From NCBI RefSeq assembly GCF_025137375.1, contig NZ_CP073720.1, positions 5,418,501 to 5,482,500 on the forward strand: a stretch of 64,000 nt of DNA. The letters run 5' to 3'. Below are positions 16,802 to 26,168 of the stretch, piece after piece. Source of the stretch: Dactylosporangium fulvum (GTDB lineage: Bacteria > Actinomycetota > Actinomycetes > Mycobacteriales > Micromonosporaceae). Within the stretch, counting starts at the first letter, position 1, and every line of letters begins with the position of its first letter. Position numbers and translations under genes: made by a program. The notes beneath the pieces were generated by a model. That model saw only the letters and a list, made by a program, of their open reading frames with translations, had not been told where the DNA came from and did not search any database.

Positions 16802-18934
16802 ATGGATCCCGCAGCCGCGAGCCACACGGCGACGCTGCCGCGCCCGCTGACGTCGCTGGTCGGCCGCGACGCCGAGGTCCGCACGGCCGCGCGCCTGCTC
16901 ACGCCCTCCGGCACCCGCCTCGTCTCACTGGTCGGAACGGCCGGCTGCGGCAAGACCCGCCTGGCGATCGCCGTCGCCGCTGCCGAGGCCGACCCGGTCC
17001 TGTTCGTCGACCTGTCCACGATGGACCCGGCGACCGGCGCCGCCGGTTTTGTCCTCGACGTGCTCGGTGCTGCCCGCCGGCCCGACCTCGACGTCACCGA
17101 CACCCTCCTCGAGACGCTCGGCGCCGGGCCGGCGCTGCTCGTGCTCGACAACTGCGAGCACGTCGCCGACGCCGTCGCCGGCCTCGCCGAGCGGCTGCTG
17201 GCCGCGAAACCGGCGCTGCGGCTGCTGGCGACGAGCCGCCAGTCGCTCGCGGTCGCCGCCGAGACCGTCCTCGCGGTGCAGCCGCTCGACCCGGGGACGG
17301 CGCTGCGGCTGTTCGAGACCCGCATGTACGAGCGCACCGGCCGGCCGCTGCCCGAGACCCACCGGGCCGCCGCGGCCGCGATCTGCGACGCGCTCGACGG
17401 GCTGCCCCTCGCCGTCGAGCTGGCCGCCGCCCGCGCCGCGCTGCTGTCCGTGCCCGAGGTGCGCCGGCTCCTCGCCGACCGCTTCCGCGTGCTCGCCGAC
17501 ACCAAGGCGGGCGGCCCCGAGCACCACCGCACGCTGCGGGCCGCCCTCGACTGGAGCTACCAGCTGCTCTCCCCCGACAAGCAGGCCCTGCTGCGGCAGC
17601 TCGCGGTCTTCCAGGGCGGGTGGACCGCCGAGGCGGCCACGGTCCTGCCCGGGCACCGGCCCGACCTCGTGGCCGCGCTGACCGACCGGTCGCTGGTCCT
17701 GGCGGACCGGGACCGCGGCCGGATGCTGCAGACGGTCGCCGCCTACGCCGCCGCCCGCCTCGCCGAGACCCCCGACGAGGCCCGCGCGGCCCGCGACGCG
17801 CACGCCGCGCACTTCCTGGCCGTGGCCGAGCGCGCGGCCGCCGGCATCCGCGGCCCCGACCAGCGCCGGTGGCTGCGCCTCCTCGCCCTCGAACAGGACA
17901 ACCTCCGCGCCGCCATGGCCTGGCTGTCCCGGCGCCCCGGCGGGCACGTCGAGGAGGACCTCCGGCTGGCCACGGCGATGGCACCCTTCCAGCACTTCAC
18001 CGGTGTGTACGACCTGGGCCGCGACTGGCTGGCCGCCGCCCTCGACCGGCGCCCGGACGCGCCCGCCCCGATCCGCGCCGCCGCCGCCTCGGCCGCCGCG
18101 ACCCTGGCCATGCTCGCCTGCGACTACCCAGCGGCCGCGGACCTCGCCCACCGGGCCCTGGCCCTCGCGGCCGACGACCGGGTCCGGCTGCTCACCCTGC
18201 TCGGCAGCGTCGAACGGGAACGCGCCGCGTACGACCGGTCGCGGGAGCACCTCGACGAGGCCCGGGCGCTCTACCGCGCGGCCGGGGACGCCTGGGGCGA
18301 GGGCCGCGTCACCCAGCTCGCCGGTGCGACGGCCTGGCTCTCCGGCGACCTCGACGGCGCCGCCGCCCTGCTCGCCGAGAGCCTCGCCGCGTTTCAGGAC
18401 CTCGCGGACGACGAGTCCGCCGCGTCGTCGTCGACCCACCTGGGCGCGGTGGCCCACTTCCGCGGCGACCAGCTCACCGCCCGCCGCCACCTGGTCGACG
18501 CCCTGGACCGCTTCACCGAGCTGTCGTTCCCGGAGGGCATTGGGTGGGCGCAGGACCTGCTCGGGAGGGTCGACCTCGCCGAGGACCGGCTGCTGTCGGC
18601 GACCGAGCGGCTGCGCTCCAGCCTGACGATCCACCGCCGGGTCGGCGACCGCTGGCGCTCGGCGAGCGTCCTCGAGGCCCTCGCCGAGGCCCGGCGCAGG
18701 AGCGGCGACCCCGCCCACGCCGCCGCGCTGCTCGGTGCCGCCGACGTGATCCGCGAGGAGATCGGCGCACCCACCCCGGCCTGCGAGCTCCCGTCGCGGC
18801 AGCACACGGAGGCCGCGCTGCGGGCCGCGCTGCCCCTGGAGACGTTCGCCCGCGCCCACCGCTTCGGCGCCCGCACCCCGGTCGACGAACTGCTGCCCCT
18901 GTCGTCGGCCGCACCGGTGCCCGCGACGCTGTAG
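16802..18934 (+). CDS. NB-ARC/AAA ATPase with TPR repeats, no DNA-binding domain
   Basis: The 710-residue STAND-type protein is related to the ATPase half of AfsR/LuxR regulators. The P-loop GTAGCGKTRL lies near residue 47, Walker B is ALLVLDNCEH, and a GLPLAVELAAARA sensor block follows. The second half is tetratricopeptide-like helical repeats. No BTAD, winged-helix or LuxR helix-turn-helix is found at either end, so it would act through a partner. ATG 16802 has TACATT at 16790-16795 and is probably leaderless. The gene stands alone, and its signal and target are unknown. Confidence 0.88.
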   Translation: MDPAAASHTATLPRPLTSLVGRDAEVRTAARLLTPSGTRLVSLVGTAGCGKTRLAIAVAAAEADPVLFVDLSTMDPATGAAGFVLDVLGAARRPDLDVTDTLLETLGAGPALLVLDNCEHVADAVAGLAERLLAAKPALRLLATSRQSLAVAAETVLAVQPLDPGTALRLFETRMYERTGRPLPETHRAAAAAICDALDGLPLAVELAAARAALLSVPEVRRLLADRFRVLADTKAGGPEHHRTLRAALDWSYQLLSPDKQALLRQLAVFQGGWTAEAATVLPGHRPDLVAALTDRSLVLADRDRGRMLQTVAAYAAARLAETPDEARAARDAHAAHFLAVAERAAAGIRGPDQRRWLRLLALEQDNLRAAMAWLSRRPGGHVEEDLRLATAMAPFQHFTGVYDLGRDWLAAALDRRPDAPAPIRAAAASAAATLAMLACDYPAAADLAHRALALAADDRVRLLTLLGSVERERAAYDRSREHLDEARALYRAAGDAWGEGRVTQLAGATAWLSGDLDGAAALLAESLAAFQDLADDESAASSSTHLGAVAHFRGDQLTARRHLVDALDRFTELSFPEGIGWAQDLLGRVDLAEDRLLSATERLRSSLTIHRRVGDRWRSASVLEALAEARRRSGDPAHAAALLGAADVIREEIGAPTPACELPSRQHTEAALRAALPLETFARAHRFGARTPVDELLPLSSAAPVPATL

Positions 18935-19127
18935 GACGCGGATACCGGCCCGTGATCACCACGGTGGGATGACCCGAACGGGTGAATCGCGCCCCCGGCG
19001 AACCGGGTCCGGCACGCGTGCCCGTATCGCATCTCCGGTGCAGGATCCCGACTTTCCGGAGATTCCAGCCGAATGATCGCCATCCGCCCTATTTTCGGCT
19101 CATCTGCCCCGACTGCATGGAGGTGCG

Positions 19128-19592
19128 ATGAGATTCCGGAGAGGTGTCGCCCTGACCGTCGCCGCGGGCGCGGTCGCCGCGGGCGCCGCGGTGCAGGCAG
19201 GCCCGGCGATCGCCGCCGACCAGGGCATGGCGCGCGGAGTCGTCGCCATCACCAACAGCGTCCGCGCACGGGCCGGCTGCGGGCCGGTCACCCCGAACGC
19301 GCGGCTCGACCACGCCGCGTGGCTGCACTCGCGGGACATGGCCGGCCGGGGGTACTTCGCGCACGGCCAGCCCGGCCTCCGGGTCCGGGCCGCCGGGTAC
19401 CGCTGGTCGGCCTACGGCGAGAACATCGCCTGGGGCCAGCGCAGCGCCGGCGAGGTCATGCGCGACTGGATGAGCAGCCCCGGCCACCGGGCCAACATCC
19501 TGAACTGCCGCTTCCGCAACGTGGGCGTCGCCGTGGTCTACAACGCCCGCGGCGTGCCGTTCTGGACCCAGGACTTCGCCAGCCCGCGGTGA
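19128..19592 (+). CDS. Secreted CAP-domain (SCP/PR-1) protein
   Basis: The 154 residues begin with a Sec signal peptide (MRFRRGVALTVAAGAVAAGA, cleavage near AIA-AD at about 30). The single CAP domain follows: LDHAAWLHSRDMAGRGYFAH, YGENIAWG, MRDWMSSPGHRANILN and a WTQDF end. Catalytic-type His and Glu of the CAP cavity are conserved. Bacterial members are extracellular and of unsettled function. A good ribosome-binding site (GGAGGTGCG) precedes the ATG. Confidence 0.93.
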   Translation: MRFRRGVALTVAAGAVAAGAAVQAGPAIAADQGMARGVVAITNSVRARAGCGPVTPNARLDHAAWLHSRDMAGRGYFAHGQPGLRVRAAGYRWSAYGENIAWGQRSAGEVMRDWMSSPGHRANILNCRFRNVGVAVVYNARGVPFWTQDFASPR

Positions 19593-19850
19593 GCGAGCGA
19601 CGGCGGCCGATCAGTACCGCGGAGGGGCAGCGGCACCCAGCGGGTTCCCATCCAGTGTTCATCGCGCGTTGTCCTGAAGCGCTGGACAGAATGCCCCGTT
19701 GGCCCCCTAATGGAATGCACCTCGCACCGGCACCCGCCCGCCGGTCGGGCCCGCGTCCCGCAGTACCGCCGCAGCACTCCGCCGCACGATCACCATTCCT
19801 CGCCGCACCACCGTCCTGGGTGGCGTGCACCCTCGAACCGGGAGGCCGCC

Positions 19851-21116
19851 GTGAACGACATGACCTTCGCCGACGCGCCCCTCACCGAGGCCACGGCCAC
19901 CGCCTACGTCGCCGCCGCCGGGTTCCGGGTCGGCCCGGTCGGCCGGGTCGGCGTGGAACTGGAATACTGCGTCCGCGATCCGCGCCGCCCGCTGCACCGC
20001 CCGGCCCCGGCGCGGGTCCTCGGCCTGCTCGCCCACCTGGGCGACCCGCTGCCGGGCGGCAGCGGGATCAGCGTCGAGCCGGGCGGGCAGCTGGAGCTGT
20101 CCTCGGCGGTCGGCGCCGGCCTGGCGGACTGTGTCGCGGCGCTCGCCGCGGACCTCGCGCTGGTGCGGCACGAGCTCGCCGTGCACGGCCTCGTCCTGGA
20201 CGGCACGGGGTTCGACACCACGCGGCGGCCGCGGATGGTGACGGACCACCCGCGATACGTGGCGCTGGCCGAGTACCACGACCGTTCGGGGCCGAAGGGC
20301 CGCGCCGTCATGTGCAACTCCGCCTCGATCCAGGTGTGCCTGGACGCCGGGACCGAGGAGGACGACTGGACGGACTTCCGCCGCCGCTGGTGGCTGGCGG
20401 ACGCGATCGGGCCGGTGATGATGGCGGCGTTCGCCAATTCGCCCCAGGTGACCCGGTCGGGACGGCGGTGGGTGTCGTACCGGCAGGCGCTGCGCTTCGG
20501 CACCGACGCGAGCCGCACCCGGGCGCCGCGGCGCACCGACGACCCGCGCTCGGCGTGGGCGCGGTACGCGCTCTCGGCCCGGGTCGCGATGATCGCCGAC
20601 CCCGGCCCGGCGCCGTGGCAGGTGCCGTCCGGGCTGACCATGCGCGACTGGCTGCGCGGCCACGGCCCCCGGCCGGTGACCCTGGAGGACCTGGAGCGCC
20701 ACCTCGGCACGCTCGTGCCGCCGGTCCGGCCCCGCGGCTACCTCGAGCTGCGCATGATCGACCAGCAGCCGGGCGACGGCTGGGTCGTGCCCGCCGCGGT
20801 GGTGACCGCCCTGCTCGACGACCCCGAGGGTGCGCAGGCCGCCGCCGACGCCGCCGAGCACCTGCGCGCGCCGCTGCGCCGGCACCGCGACTGGACCGCC
20901 GCGGCCCGCGACGGGCTCGCCGACCCGGCGCTCGCCACCGCCGCGCTCGCCTGCTTCACCGCCGCCGAGGAGGTGCTGCGCCGCCGGGACGCGCCGCTGC
21001 CGATCCGCGACGCGGTGGCCGCCTTCGTCGACCGGTACGTCCTGCGGGGGCGCTGCCCCGCCGACGACGTGCGGCGTGAGCCGCGCCGGCGCCTCGGTGT
21101 GGTATCAACGGGGTGA
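19851..21116 (+). CDS. egtA: Glutamate-cysteine ligase, EgtA type
   Basis: Forms gamma-glutamylcysteine from Glu, Cys and ATP, in actinobacteria the sulfur donor for ergothioneine. The 421-residue protein has the family opening VGRVGVELEYCV, GQLELSSAVG, MCNSASIQVCLDAG and LELRMIDQQPG. The GTG at 19851 behind GGGAGGCC is chosen because conserved sequence starts about 25 residues later; the 47 codons upstream are open but lack coding character. It leads a packed operon with a PRPP-synthetase-like gene and a SARP. The other egt genes (egtB, C, D, E) are not in the window. Confidence 0.9.
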   Translation: MNDMTFADAPLTEATATAYVAAAGFRVGPVGRVGVELEYCVRDPRRPLHRPAPARVLGLLAHLGDPLPGGSGISVEPGGQLELSSAVGAGLADCVAALAADLALVRHELAVHGLVLDGTGFDTTRRPRMVTDHPRYVALAEYHDRSGPKGRAVMCNSASIQVCLDAGTEEDDWTDFRRRWWLADAIGPVMMAAFANSPQVTRSGRRWVSYRQALRFGTDASRTRAPRRTDDPRSAWARYALSARVAMIADPGPAPWQVPSGLTMRDWLRGHGPRPVTLEDLERHLGTLVPPVRPRGYLELRMIDQQPGDGWVVPAAVVTALLDDPEGAQAAADAAEHLRAPLRRHRDWTAAARDGLADPALATAALACFTAAEEVLRRRDAPLPIRDAVAAFVDRYVLRGRCPADDVRREPRRRLGVVSTG

Positions 21117-21145
21117 TTGTTCACCCTCTGCGAGGAGTCGTGCCC

Positions 21146-22084
21146 GTGCGGGACATCGCCGTGTTCAGTGGCAGCGCCCACCCCGAGCTGGCCGAGGAGA
21201 TCTGCGCCCAGCTCGCGGTGCCCTTGCTGCCGGTGCGGATCGACCGGTTCGCCAACGACTGCCTCGAGGTGCAGCTGCAGGCCAACTGCCGGGAACGTGA
21301 CGTGTTCCTGATCCAGCCGCTCGTACCACCCGTGCAGGAGCATCTCGTCGAACTGCTGCTGATGCTCGACGCGGCCAGGGGCGCGTCGGCGGCGCGCACG
21401 ACGGTGGTGATGTCGCACTACGCGTACGCGCGGTCGGACAAGAAGGACGAGCCGCGCATCTCGATCGGCGGCCGGCTCGTCGCCGACCTGCTCAGCGCGG
21501 CCGGCGCGTCGCGGGTGCTGACGCTCACGCTGCACTCGCCGCAGGTCCACGGGTTCTTCAGCGTCCCGGTCGACCACCTGCACGCGCTGCGGGAACTGGC
21601 CGGGCACTTCCGCGGCGACGACCTCACCAACAGCGTGGTCGTCTCGCCCGACCTCGGCAACGCGAAACCCGCCTCGGCGTTCGCGCGGATGCTGGGTGTA
21701 CCGGTGGCCGCCGGCGCCAAGCAGCGCTTCAGCGACGACCGCGTCGTGATCAGCACCGTCATCGGCGAGGTCGAGGGCAAGGACGTCATCGTCCTCGACG
21801 ACGAGATCGCGCGGGGCAGCACGGTCGTCGAGCTCATCGACCGGCTCCGCGAGCGGGGCGTGGCGAGCATCCGGGTGGCGTGCACGCACGGCCTGTTCAC
21901 CGACGGCGCCCTCGACCGCCTCGCCGCGCAGCCGGACGTGCTGGAGATCGTCTGCACCAACAGCGTGCCGATCCCGAAGGAGAAGTGGGTGCCGAAGCTG
22001 CGGGTGCTGTCGATCGCTCCGGCGATGGCCGAGGCGATGCGGCGCATCCACAACGGCGAGTCGGTCAGCTCGCTGTTCCACTGA
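21146..22084 (+). CDS. Divergent ribose-phosphate pyrophosphokinase-like protein
   Basis: The 312-residue protein has the two-domain phosphoribosyltransferase fold of PRPP synthetases: FSGSAHPELAEEI, YARSDKKDEPR, RLVADLLSAAGASRV, VVVSPDLGNAK with Lys-x-Arg of the catalytic loop (AKQRF), and the PRPP loop VIVLDDEIARGST. Several canonical residues differ: the FSDGE block reads FANDC, the DLH motif lacks its Asp (TLH), and the PRPP loop has Ala in place of the third Asp. It may make PRPP less efficiently, or act on a different sugar phosphate. The GTG at 21146 follows GAGGAG. The stop overlaps the SARP start (TGATG). Confidence 0.85.
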   Translation: MRDIAVFSGSAHPELAEEICAQLAVPLLPVRIDRFANDCLEVQLQANCRERDVFLIQPLVPPVQEHLVELLLMLDAARGASAARTTVVMSHYAYARSDKKDEPRISIGGRLVADLLSAAGASRVLTLTLHSPQVHGFFSVPVDHLHALRELAGHFRGDDLTNSVVVSPDLGNAKPASAFARMLGVPVAAGAKQRFSDDRVVISTVIGEVEGKDVIVLDDEIARGSTVVELIDRLRERGVASIRVACTHGLFTDGALDRLAAQPDVLEIVCTNSVPIPKEKWVPKLRVLSIAPAMAEAMRRIHNGESVSSLFH

Positions 22085-25000
22085 TGCTCTCGGTCGGTGC
22101 CTTAGGCCCGTTGCGGGCCACGCTGGACGGTGCCCGCCTCGATCTGGGCGGTCCCCGGCAGCGTGCCGTCCTCGCCCGCCTCGTCGCCGCGGGCGGCCAC
22201 GTCGTGCCCGCCGACCGGTTCGTCGACGACCTGTGGCGGGGCGAGCCGCCGCCGAAGGCCCTGGCGGCCCTGCAGGTCTACGTGTCGAATCTCCGGCGGG
22301 TCCTCGAGCCCGGTCGCGCGCCGCGGACCCCGGCGACGGTGGTGGTGTCGGCCGCGCCGGGGTACGCGCTGCGCCTGCCGGTCGGGGCCGTCGACGCGTG
22401 GCGGTTCGAGGACCTGCTGCGCCGCGGCGGTGAGCTGGCCGGCGACGACCCGCGTGCCGCCGAGCCGCTGCTGCGCGAGGCCCTCGCGGTCTGGGCGGGG
22501 CCGGCGTTCGCCGAGTTCGCCGACGAGCCGTGGGCCGTGCCGGAGGTGGCCCGCCTCGAGGAGCTGCGCCTCGTGTGCGTGGAGACGGCCGGGCAGGTGG
22601 CGCTGCGGCTGGGCGGTCAGCTCGCCGCCGCTCTCGCCGTGCCGGAGCTGGAGCGCCACGCGCAGGCCCACCCGCTCCGCGAGCAGGCGGTGCACCTGCT
22701 GGCCACGGCCCTGTACCGGGCCGGTCGCCAGGCCGACGCCCTCGCCACGCTGCGCCAGGCCCGGGAGCGGCTCGCCGACGAGCTCGGGGTCGACCCGGGC
22801 CCGGCGCTGCGTGCCCTCGAGGCCGACGTCCTGGCGCAGGCACCGCACCTGGACACGGTCGCCGACGCCGCCGGGACCGCACCGGTCCCGGCGGTCCCGG
22901 CACCCGCCCCGGCCACGGCGCCCGCCGGGGTGGGGCGGGACGCCGAGCTGGCCCGCCTCCGGCAGGTGGCGGCGGCGGCCGAGCAGACGGGGCTGCGGGT
23001 CGTGTGGGTCGGCGGCGAGCCCGGCGCCGGGAAGACGACCCTGCTGCGGATGTTCGCCGCCGAGCTGCGGGACCGGGGCTGGCGGGTCGCGTGGGGCCGC
23101 TGCCCGGAGGTCGACGGCGCACCGCCGGCCTGGGCGTGGAGCGAGATCCTGCGGGAGCTCGCGGACCTGCCGGACCAGCCCGGCGGCGAGGCCCTGGCGC
23201 CGCTCCTGGCCGGTGAGGCGTCCGCGGGCAGCCAGTTCCGGCTCGCGCAGGCGGTCGGCGACCGGCTCGGCGACGCCGGGCCGCTGCTCGTGGTCCTCGA
23301 CGACATCCACCGCGCCGACGGCGAGACGCTGCAGGTGCTGCGCCACCTCGCGGCCGCGCTCGCCGAGCGGCCGCTGCTCGTGGTCCCGACCCACCGGCCC
23401 GGCGAGGCGCAGCCGCAGCTCGACGGCGCGCGGGCGGCCCTGGCCGGGCCCCGCTCGACCGACCTCGACCTCGGCGGGCTCGACGCGGACGCCGCCGCCG
23501 CGCTGCTGCACGCGCACCTCGGCGCCGCGCTCGACCCGGAGACGGCGGTCCTGGTGCACCGGCGCACCGGCGGAAACCCGCTGTTCCTCATCGAGACCGC
23601 CCGGCTCATCTCGGCGGAGGGGCCGAGCAGCGCCGTGGGCGCGATCCCGTCCGGCATCGGCCACGTCCTGCGGCGGCGCCTGGCCCGCCTGCCCGCTGCG
23701 GCCCAGACCCTCCTGCGGCACGCCGCCGTCGTCGGCCGCGACGTCGACATCGACGTGCTCGTCGCGGCGAGCGGCACCGACGAGGACGCCGTGCTCGACG
23801 GGCTGGAGGCCGGGGTCCTCGCCGGGCTGCTGGAGGAGCCGGCTCCGGGGCTGGTCCGGTTCACGCACGCGCTGCTGCGCGACGTGCTCTACGACGACAT
23901 GCCGCTGCTGCGCCGGCGCCGGCTGCACGAGCGGGTGCTCGCCACGCTGGAGACCAGCCGGCCCGGCGACGCGGCCGCGCTCGGCCACCACGCGCTCGCC
24001 GCCGTCACGCCGGCGTCGGCCGCCCGGACCGCCGGTCACGCGGCCGCGGCCGCCCGGCAGGCCGCGGCGCTCCACGCGCACCGTGAGGCGGCGGCGCTGT
24101 GGCAGGGCGCCCTCGACGCGCTCGCCCTGCTCCCCGAACCGGATCCGCGGCAGCGCCTCGACCTGCTGTGCGGGCTGGTGTCCGCCCGCGCCAACGCCGG
24201 CGACGTCGCGGGCGCCCGGACCGCGCGGGACGAGGCCGTCACGGTGGCCCGGACCCTGCCCGGGATCGCGCCGCTGCGGCGGGCGTTGTCCACGTTCGAC
24301 GCCCCGGTGTCCTGGTCGATCCGCCGGGCGCGGTACGTCGACCGGCCGCTCGTCGCCCTGCTGGAGGACGCCCTGGCCGCCGACCCGGCGCCGGATCCGC
24401 GGCTGCGCTGCCGGCTGCTGGTGGCGCTGGTGTACGAACTGGAGGGCGACGACCTCGCCCGCTGCGCCGGCGCCAGCGCGGAGGCGCTGCGCATCGGCCG
24501 GGACAGCGGCGATCCGTGGCTGCTCTGCCAGGCGCTCAACGCGCGGTACTTCGCCGTGCTCAACCCCGGCCGCCGCCACGAGCTGCCCGCGGTCGGGGCG
24601 GAACTGCTCGAGGTCGCCGAGCGGGCCGGGCTGCCGGGCTTCCAGACCCAGGCGCACCACGTGCTGTTCCAGGTGGCGCTGGAGCGCAACGACTTCGCCG
24701 CCGCCCAGGACCACATCGACCGGGCCCTGCAACTGTCGACCTCCGGGCAGCTGGACGCGACGCTGTCGGTGATGCTGATCTTCGACGCGATCCGGGCGCT
24801 GTTCGCCGGGGACTTCGCCGAGGCCGAGCGGCGCTACGCCGAACTCGCCGAGCGCATCGAGCGCGCCGGGCTGCAGAACGCGAACCACGTCGGCCTGGTC
24901 GGGGTGTTCCACGTGCGGACGGCGCAGCGGCTCGCGCACACCTGCCTGCCGATGCTCGAGCCGCTCACCACGATCGCGCCCGACGAGAGCAACGACCTGA

Positions 25001-25368
25001 TGGTGCGCGCCCTCATCGACGGCGGCCGGCTCGACGAGGCGCGGATCCGGTGGGCACAGCGGTCCCCCGGGATCCGCGAGGACTACTACTGGCTGGCCTG
25101 GACGGCGCTGCGGGCGGAATCCGCGGTCGTGCTGGGCGACCGGCCGGAGGCGGCGGCCTGTTACGCGGCGCTGCTGCCGTGGACGGGGCAGTTCGCCGGT
25201 CTCGCCAGCGGCACGATCGCCGGTCCGCCGGTCGACCTGGTGCTCGGCCTCCTCGCGGCGTTCCTCGACGACCCGGCGGCGGCCCGCCGGCACTTCACGG
25301 ACGCCCGGGACCTCGCCGGACGGATGGGTGCCGCGCACTGGGCCGCGCGGGCCGCCGAGCACCTGTGA
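22084..25368 (+). CDS. SARP-family regulator with AAA ATPase and TPR domains
   Basis: This large AfsR-like regulator has 1094 residues. The N-terminal winged-helix (DLGGPRQRAVLARLVAAGG, then RFVDDLW) and the BTAD domain reach to about residue 255. A Pro/Ala linker leads to a P-loop GGEPGAGKTTLL and Walker B LLVVLDDIHRADG, and the C-terminal half is TPR-like. SARPs bind direct heptamer repeats and activate secondary-metabolite operons. The ATG overlaps the stop of the PRPP-synthetase-like gene, so it is translationally coupled to egtA and its partner. No biosynthetic cluster adjoins. Confidence 0.93.
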   Translation: MLSVGALGPLRATLDGARLDLGGPRQRAVLARLVAAGGHVVPADRFVDDLWRGEPPPKALAALQVYVSNLRRVLEPGRAPRTPATVVVSAAPGYALRLPVGAVDAWRFEDLLRRGGELAGDDPRAAEPLLREALAVWAGPAFAEFADEPWAVPEVARLEELRLVCVETAGQVALRLGGQLAAALAVPELERHAQAHPLREQAVHLLATALYRAGRQADALATLRQARERLADELGVDPGPALRALEADVLAQAPHLDTVADAAGTAPVPAVPAPAPATAPAGVGRDAELARLRQVAAAAEQTGLRVVWVGGEPGAGKTTLLRMFAAELRDRGWRVAWGRCPEVDGAPPAWAWSEILRELADLPDQPGGEALAPLLAGEASAGSQFRLAQAVGDRLGDAGPLLVVLDDIHRADGETLQVLRHLAAALAERPLLVVPTHRPGEAQPQLDGARAALAGPRSTDLDLGGLDADAAAALLHAHLGAALDPETAVLVHRRTGGNPLFLIETARLISAEGPSSAVGAIPSGIGHVLRRRLARLPAAAQTLLRHAAVVGRDVDIDVLVAASGTDEDAVLDGLEAGVLAGLLEEPAPGLVRFTHALLRDVLYDDMPLLRRRRLHERVLATLETSRPGDAAALGHHALAAVTPASAARTAGHAAAAARQAAALHAHREAAALWQGALDALALLPEPDPRQRLDLLCGLVSARANAGDVAGARTARDEAVTVARTLPGIAPLRRALSTFDAPVSWSIRRARYVDRPLVALLEDALAADPAPDPRLRCRLLVALVYELEGDDLARCAGASAEALRIGRDSGDPWLLCQALNARYFAVLNPGRRHELPAVGAELLEVAERAGLPGFQTQAHHVLFQVALERNDFAAAQDHIDRALQLSTSGQLDATLSVMLIFDAIRALFAGDFAEAERRYAELAERIERAGLQNANHVGLVGVFHVRTAQRLAHTCLPMLEPLTTIAPDESNDLMVRALIDGGRLDEARIRWAQRSPGIREDYYWLAWTALRAESAVVLGDRPEAAACYAALLPWTGQFAGLASGTIAGPPVDLVLGLLAAFLDDPAAARRHFTDARDLAGRMGAAHWAARAAEHL

Positions 25369-25375
25369 CCCCGCG

Positions 25376-26029
25376 CTATCCGAAGATCACCTTCTCGCGG
25401 CGCAGGAAGGCCGGGCGGACCAGCGCCAGCATGAGCCGCAGCACCGGCCCGGCCATGCGGTACAGCTCCGCCAGTTCGTCCCCGGTCGCGTACCGCTCGA
25501 TCCTCGGCAGCTCGAAGCTCATCGCGGAGCCCTTGCGGACCGCGGCCTCGACGCGCTCCCACTCGGCGTGCGACACGTACCGCATGATGACCGGGAAGAC
25601 CGTGCGCTCCTCGTCGTCGATGTGCTCGTCGAGCAGGTCCCGCAGGGTCGTGAGGGTCGCGGCGAGGCGCGCGGCGGCGGCCCGGTCGTGCGGCGCGGCC
25701 GACAGGGCCCGGGCCTCGGCGCGCAGCCGGTCGAGCAGCGGGTCGAGCTGGGCGTGGTCGTCGGTGAGCTCGGTCAGGTCGACCTCGGCGCCGGCGGCGG
25801 CCTCGAGCACCGGCCACAGCACCTCGTCCTCGGCCTGATGGTGGTGGTGGATCCCGGTGCAGAGGCTGGTGAGGTACCGCTCGACGGCGCGGGCGCGGGC
25901 GGGCGAGCTGACGGTCGTACCGTCGGCGATGCTCTGCACCAGGGCGGCGAACCGGCGGGCGTCGCCGCGCATGGAGCGGTGGTTGATGGTGATGCCGAGC
26001 AGGTTCGGGCGGGCGTCGGTGGCGGTCAT
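25376..26029 (-). CDS. Hemerythrin-domain protein
   Basis: The 217-residue cytoplasmic protein has a four-helix hemerythrin-like di-iron domain. Iron-ligand motifs are visible as TGIHHHHQAEDEVLWPVLE, LTDDHAQLDPLL and LLDEHIDDEERTVFPVI. Such proteins sense or store oxygen, NO or iron, or protect from oxidative stress; which one is not determinable. The ATG at 26029 has GGAGGAG ten bases upstream; longer frames upstream are not needed. It converges with the SARP gene with a 7-base gap. Confidence 0.9.
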   Translation of the reverse strand: MTATDARPNLLGITINHRSMRGDARRFAALVQSIADGTTVSSPARARAVERYLTSLCTGIHHHHQAEDEVLWPVLEAAAGAEVDLTELTDDHAQLDPLLDRLRAEARALSAAPHDRAAAARLAATLTTLRDLLDEHIDDEERTVFPVIMRYVSHAEWERVEAAVRKGSAMSFELPRIERYATGDELAELYRMAGPVLRLMLALVRPAFLRREKVIFG

Positions 26030-26168
26030 GGTGGTCGGTCTCCTCCGGTCGGTTCGTGACACTGTCCAGGGGACGGCACCGCGCTTACCGGCCACTTAAT
26101 GCGCGCTTGGTGAACACCACCCGCCGCACGGGATCACGGCCGTACCATCGATTCGCTACGGTGAATCA

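Noticed and set aside
22102..25362. A 1086-codon open frame antisense to the SARP gene
   Set aside because: It has no domain and strongly biased Arg/Gly/Pro composition; the sense strand carries clear BTAD, P-loop and TPR features.
25368..26095. A hemerythrin start at 26095
   Set aside because: The 22 extra residues are Arg-rich and cross the Shine-Dalgarno GGAGGAG that serves ATG 26029.
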